9,775 nucleotides of DNA from Fidelibacterota bacterium (GTDB taxonomy: Bacteria; Fidelibacterota; UBA2242; JAFGTP01). Location: the NCBI GenBank assembly GCA_029939785.1, contig JAOZSG010000112.1, positions 1 through 9,775 of the forward strand. The letters are read 5' to 3'. The notes under the pieces were generated by a model, which did no database searches, had not been told where the DNA came from, and worked only from the letters and a program-made list of their open reading frames with translations. Every line of letters begins with the position of its first letter. Within the stretch, counting starts at the first letter, position 1. Both the position numbers and the translations under genes were made by a program. This document shows positions 6,899-9,775 of this stretch, one piece after another.

Positions 6899-6914
6899 TA
6901 TATTCTGTCTCCTT
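6899..6914 (-). promoter_or_regulatory. Ribosome binding site pointing to an ATA start
   Basis: Reading the minus strand, AAGGAG (6914-6909) is followed by seven bases and then ATA (6901-6899), in frame with the acyltransferase fusion. The nearest canonical start, TTG at 6859, lies 14 codons downstream and has no Shine-Dalgarno sequence. The site therefore argues for initiation at ATA, or for a true ATG here that has been changed by mutation or a sequence error. Confidence 0.5.
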
Positions 6915-6962
6915 ATTTAATATTTATTATTAAAATATTAATTCTTATTCTAAATTTGTGGT

Positions 6963-6991
6963 AATCTATTTAATATTAATAATTCTATCAA
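6963..6991 (-). promoter_or_regulatory. Candidate promoter of the acyltransferase fusion gene
   Basis: On the minus strand TTGATA (6991-6986), five of six matches to the -35 consensus, is followed after 17 bases by TAGATT (6968-6963), four of six. The -35 box lies inside a 14-base palindrome (6984-6997). Predicted transcription would begin near 6956, giving a leader of about 55 bases to the ATA at 6901. Confidence 0.4.
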
Positions 6992-6997
6992 GATAGA
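6984..6997. promoter_or_regulatory. Palindrome TCTATCAAGATAGA, possible operator
   Basis: Two perfect six-base arms, TCTATC and GATAGA, flank AA in the divergent intergenic region between the acyltransferase gene and pabA. The palindrome covers the predicted -35 box of the acyltransferase promoter, a position where a bound repressor would block it. The arms contain two GC pairs each, which is notable in such AT-rich DNA. No regulator gene lies nearby. Confidence 0.3.
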
Positions 6998-7014
6998 TTC
7001 TGTAAAAATCATAA

Positions 7015-7041
7015 TTGTATGAATAAAAATAATACTATATT
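7015..7041 (+). promoter_or_regulatory. Weak candidate promoter of the pab operon
   Basis: TTGTAT (7015-7020) and TATATT (7036-7041) lie 15 bases apart, shorter than ideal. Transcription would begin near 7048, leaving a very short leader before the ATG at 7062. No ribosome binding site is visible before pabA, which fits a short or leaderless-like start but does not prove it. Confidence 0.22.
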
Positions 7042-7061
7042 TTTAACTGTGTTGTTATAAA

Positions 7062-7655
7062 ATGAAATATCTGAATATGAATAAAAAAAGATTGTTAATA
7101 ATCGATAATTATGATTCCTTTACTTATAATTTGTATCAACTAGCAGGTCAGGTATTCAAAGGAAATATTGATGTGTTTAAAAATGATGAAATCAATTTGA
7201 AATTTATACGGGAACAAAAATATTTAGCAATTATTATTTCTCCAGGTCCTAAAGAGCCAAAAGATTCTCCTCTATCTAAACAAGTGATAAGTAATTTTTA
7301 TCAATATATACCCATATTAGGAATATGTTTGGGAATGCAATGTATAAATGAAGTCTTTGGTGGAAAAACTATAAAAGCAGATTATCCGGTTCATGGAAAA
7401 ACGACTTATATTAAACATAATCGTGAGTTTATTTTTAAAGATATATCTTCTCCTTTAAAAGTAGGAAGGTATCATTCATTGATTATTGAAAAGAATTCTC
7501 CGGAATTAATTATCACTGCAAAAACAAATAATAATATTGTAATGGGAATAAAACATAAGAAATACTCACTATTCGGTTTGCAATTTCATCCGGAATCTTT
7601 TCTTACTGATTGTGGTTTAATAATGATGAAAAATTTTATAAAATTTGTTGGGTAA
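7062..7655 (+). CDS. pabA: Aminodeoxychorismate synthase glutaminase subunit
   Basis: A 197-residue class I glutamine amidotransferase that releases ammonia from glutamine for PabB. The start of the fold is DNYDSFTYNL (15-24). The oxyanion-hole region is SPGPKEP (60-66), the nucleophile Cys89 is in GICLGMQ, and His176/Glu178 of FHPES complete the triad. HGK (111-113) and RYHSL (136-140) are typical of the PabA/TrpG family. PabA and TrpG cannot be told apart by sequence alone and one protein often serves both. I call it PabA because pabB and pabC follow directly and no trp gene is seen. The start may be at 7062 or at the second Met at 7077; neither has a ribosome binding site, and homologues usually begin only a few residues before the first strand. 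It heads a tight operon, six bases before pabB. Confidence 0.88.
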   Translation: MKYLNMNKKRLLIIDNYDSFTYNLYQLAGQVFKGNIDVFKNDEINLKFIREQKYLAIIISPGPKEPKDSPLSKQVISNFYQYIPILGICLGMQCINEVFGGKTIKADYPVHGKTTYIKHNREFIFKDISSPLKVGRYHSLIIEKNSPELIITAKTNNNIVMGIKHKKYSLFGLQFHPESFLTDCGLIMMKNFIKFVG

Positions 7656-7661
7656 AATTTA

Positions 7662-8999
7662 ATGAATATTAAAATCTACAGAGCAAATGTTAAAAACATA
7701 AAATATTGTTCTCCAATAATCTATTTTGAAAAATATAAAGATATTTTTGGTAGTTGTCTTTTTACCGGTGATGGAATAAATGATATTTCCGAATACACCT
7801 TTATTGGAATTTTTCCTCATACTATTATATCTTATGACGGTGATAAATTGATATTTCAAAATGAGCAAGGTGTAAAAAAGGAAAAGGGCTTTTGGGAAAA
7901 TCTCTCAAAAGTATTAACACAAACAAATTTTGATGAGTTTAATTACCCTGCAAGTTTATGTGGCGGAATGGGATATTTATCCTATGAGATTTTACAGAAT
8001 ATTGAAAATCTAACGAAAACAACTGTTGATAGTTATGAACTTATCCCGTTTAATTGGATATTTTTCAATGTTTATTATGTTTTTGATCATTTAAATAAAA
8101 AGGCTTATCAAATTGATATTGAATATGAAAGTAAAAGTAAAATAATTAAAAAAACCAATATTTATAATGGTTATAATGTCAAGAATATACAATCAGAATG
8201 TACCAGAGAAGAATATATGGAAAAGGTTGAAAAAATCAGAGATTATATTTTTCGTGGGTATGTCTATGAAGTTAATTTGACTCAACAAATAAATGGAAGT
8301 TTTTTTGGTGATGCTTATAGTCTTTTTAAAAAATTATTTAGTATAAATAATGCACCATTTTCCGCATATATTAATTTGGAAGATACAAAAATCATTTCCA
8401 ATTCACCTGAATTATTTTTAAGGTGTAAAGGGAAAGAAGTTGAAACACGTCCCATTAAAGGTACAATTAAAAGAGGACGAACAGAGGAAATTGATAAAGA
8501 AAATATAGAATTACTTATTAACTCTAAAAAAGACCAGGCTGAATTATATATGATAATTGATCTTATGAGGAATGATTTGGGAAAAGTTTCCGAGATTGGA
8601 TCAGTAAAGGTTATAAATCCAAAACGATTAGAAACCTATAAAAATGTTCATCATCTTGTAGGTATTGTAATTGGGAAATTAAAAGAAAGCTGTGATTATT
8701 TTGATTTGTTGAAAGCTGCTTTTCCAGGAGGATCAATTACAGGCTGTCCAAAAGTTATTGCAATGGAAATTATTGATGAAATGGAAAAATATACACGCAA
8801 CTTATATACTGGATCAATATTTATGATGAACAAAGAATTTTTTATTTCAAATATTGTTATTCGATCCGCAATTATAAAAAACAATAAAATATTTGTAAAT
8901 TCAGGAGGAGCAATAACCATTGATTCAATTCCGGAAGAAGAATACAATGAGTCAATAATAAAGATAAAAAACATCATAAATAGTATGAAGCAGGAATGA
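7662..8999 (+). CDS. pabB: Aminodeoxychorismate synthase chorismate-binding subunit
   Basis: A 445-residue chorismate-binding enzyme that turns chorismate plus ammonia into 4-amino-4-deoxychorismate. An N-terminal domain includes YTFIGIFP (45-52). The C-terminal chorismate-binding domain holds PIKGT (264-268), DLMRNDLGKV (300-309), NVHHLVG (328-334), FPGGSITGCPKVIAMEIIDE (354-373) and NSGGAITIDSIPEEE (413-427). The lysine in PIKGT (Lys266) is the residue that marks PabB, where it forms a covalent intermediate; anthranilate synthase TrpE has PIAGT. This is the main reason to call PabB and not TrpE. It is of normal length and complete. It starts six bases after the pabA stop. Its TGA stop is followed by AAA and then by the TTG start of pabC in the same frame. 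Confidence 0.92.
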   Translation: MNIKIYRANVKNIKYCSPIIYFEKYKDIFGSCLFTGDGINDISEYTFIGIFPHTIISYDGDKLIFQNEQGVKKEKGFWENLSKVLTQTNFDEFNYPASLCGGMGYLSYEILQNIENLTKTTVDSYELIPFNWIFFNVYYVFDHLNKKAYQIDIEYESKSKIIKKTNIYNGYNVKNIQSECTREEYMEKVEKIRDYIFRGYVYEVNLTQQINGSFFGDAYSLFKKLFSINNAPFSAYINLEDTKIISNSPELFLRCKGKEVETRPIKGTIKRGRTEEIDKENIELLINSKKDQAELYMIIDLMRNDLGKVSEIGSVKVINPKRLETYKNVHHLVGIVIGKLKESCDYFDLLKAAFPGGSITGCPKVIAMEIIDEMEKYTRNLYTGSIFMMNKEFFISNIVIRSAIIKNNKIFVNSGGAITIDSIPEEEYNESIIKIKNIINSMKQE

Positions 9000-9002
9000 A
9001 AA

Positions 9003-9775
9003 TTGAAAGTTTTTTTTAATAATAAAATAATTGATAAAAATAATGCAACAATTTCTGTTGAATGTAACGGGTTTCAATATGGAATTGGATTTTTTACAAC
9101 TCTTAAATATTCAGATGGAATTTGTCATTTCTTACAAGAACATGTTAAAAGACTTAAAAATTCTTTATTAAAATATAATCTAAAACCTCCCAAAATTAAC
9201 TATGAGATGATTATTAAGGAATTGATTAAAGAAAATCAACTTGAGATTGGAAGAGTAAAAATTTTACATTATTTAAATGAAAACGATACAATTGGAACTT
9301 ATATAAAAACAGATTATTACATAGAAGATAATAAACCAAAAATACTAAAAGTGCATAAATCCTTACGTGGAGATAATGAACTATACAAACATAAATCATT
9401 AAATTTTTTCGAAAATGTTTATTATAAAAAAGAAGCTGAAAGTCAAAATTTTAATGAATTTTTATTTTTAGACTATAATAATAATATTTTGGAAACATGT
9501 TACTCAAATATTTTCTTTTTAAAAGAAAATACATTGTTTACACCAATTAGTACACTTCCTATATTAAATGGAATTATTCGCCAGCAATTTATACAGAATA
9601 AGTTTCAGAATTTTAAAATTATTGAAAAAGAAATAAATGTTGATGAGATTAAATCATTTTCAGGATGTTTTCTAACAAATTCGATTAATAATATTGTTCC
9701 AATAGAAAAAATAATTTATAATCAAAAAATTATACATTACTCTATAATTAGTATAGATACTTTTATAAAACATAG
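9003..9775 (+). CDS. pabC: 4-amino-4-deoxychorismate lyase, cut by the window edge
   Basis: The frame is open from 9003 to the window end, giving 257 codons with no stop, so the gene is partial at its 3' end; usual family length is about 270, so little is missing. It is a PLP-dependent class IV aminotransferase-fold enzyme that splits aminodeoxychorismate into p-aminobenzoate and pyruvate. FQYGIGFFTTL (24-34) is the N-terminal signature. Lys131 in YKHKSLNFFEN is the expected PLP-binding lysine. LETCYSNIFF (163-172) carries the conserved glutamate and SNIF, and LPILNGIIRQ (185-194) the cofactor-phosphate region. TTG is the only usable start: the preceding in-frame codons are AAA and the pabB TGA, and the next ATG is about 70 codons in. 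AGGA (8992-8995) lies seven bases upstream. The closely related D-amino-acid and branched-chain aminotransferases are less likely because of the operon context. Confidence 0.86.
   Translation, partial: MKVFFNNKIIDKNNATISVECNGFQYGIGFFTTLKYSDGICHFLQEHVKRLKNSLLKYNLKPPKINYEMIIKELIKENQLEIGRVKILHYLNENDTIGTYIKTDYYIEDNKPKILKVHKSLRGDNELYKHKSLNFFENVYYKKEAESQNFNEFLFLDYNNNILETCYSNIFFLKENTLFTPISTLPILNGIIRQQFIQNKFQNFKIIEKEINVDEIKSFSGCFLTNSINNIVPIEKIIYNQKIIHYSIISIDTFIKH

Noticed and set aside
8696..8977. Minus-strand frame within pabB
   Set aside because: It is antisense to the conserved chorismate-binding core of pabB, which explains why it stays open.
7062..8999. Anthranilate synthase (trpG-trpE) as an alternative reading
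   Set aside because: The PIKGT lysine in the large subunit and the following pabC gene favour p-aminobenzoate synthesis. No other trp gene is present. A dual role for the small subunit remains possible.
8997..8999. Recoding of TGA as a sense codon between pabB and pabC
   Set aside because: Tryptophan is encoded by TGG in the genes read here, and no gene needs an internal TGA to stay open, so TGA is taken as an ordinary stop.

Overview
The window is strongly AT-rich and gene-dense. It looks like a Gram-negative (diderm) bacterium of low GC: there is a lipoprotein with a clear lipobox, a FadL/OmpP1-like outer-membrane barrel and an LPA-type acyltransferase. Several genes carry strong AGGAGG-type ribosome binding sites, which argues against typical Bacteroidota. 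The overall style (short FadL-like barrels, Tyr/Asn-rich lipoprotein, long-form NfeD plus slipin) suits a low-GC member of the wider FCB group such as Cloacimonadota or Delongbacteria. This placement is an impression and is not proven by the window.

Layout. Positions 1-313 hold no gene. They contain a probable small non-coding element with imperfect terminal inverted repeats and a hairpin. Three minus-strand units follow. Unit one (2408 to 314) is a long-form NfeD membrane serine protease followed one base later by a stomatin-family slipin. Unit two (5068 to 2549) is a lipoprotein with a Tyr/Asn-rich middle and a Ser/Arg-rich basic tail, followed nine bases later by an outer-membrane barrel protein. 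Unit three (6859, or more likely 6901, to 5225) is one multi-module protein: a membrane methyltransferase-like domain, a PlsC acyltransferase, a zinc ribbon and a probable PH-like end. The plus-strand unit (7062 to the right edge) is pabA-pabB-pabC, a compact p-aminobenzoate operon.

How the genes work together. PabA supplies ammonia from glutamine, PabB makes 4-amino-4-deoxychorismate from chorismate, and PabC splits this into p-aminobenzoate and pyruvate for folate synthesis. The NfeD-slipin pair is a known membrane-domain and quality-control pairing. The lipoprotein-barrel pair and the multi-module acyltransferase both point to cell-envelope work and are the least understood parts. No RNA gene, CRISPR array or transposase was seen.
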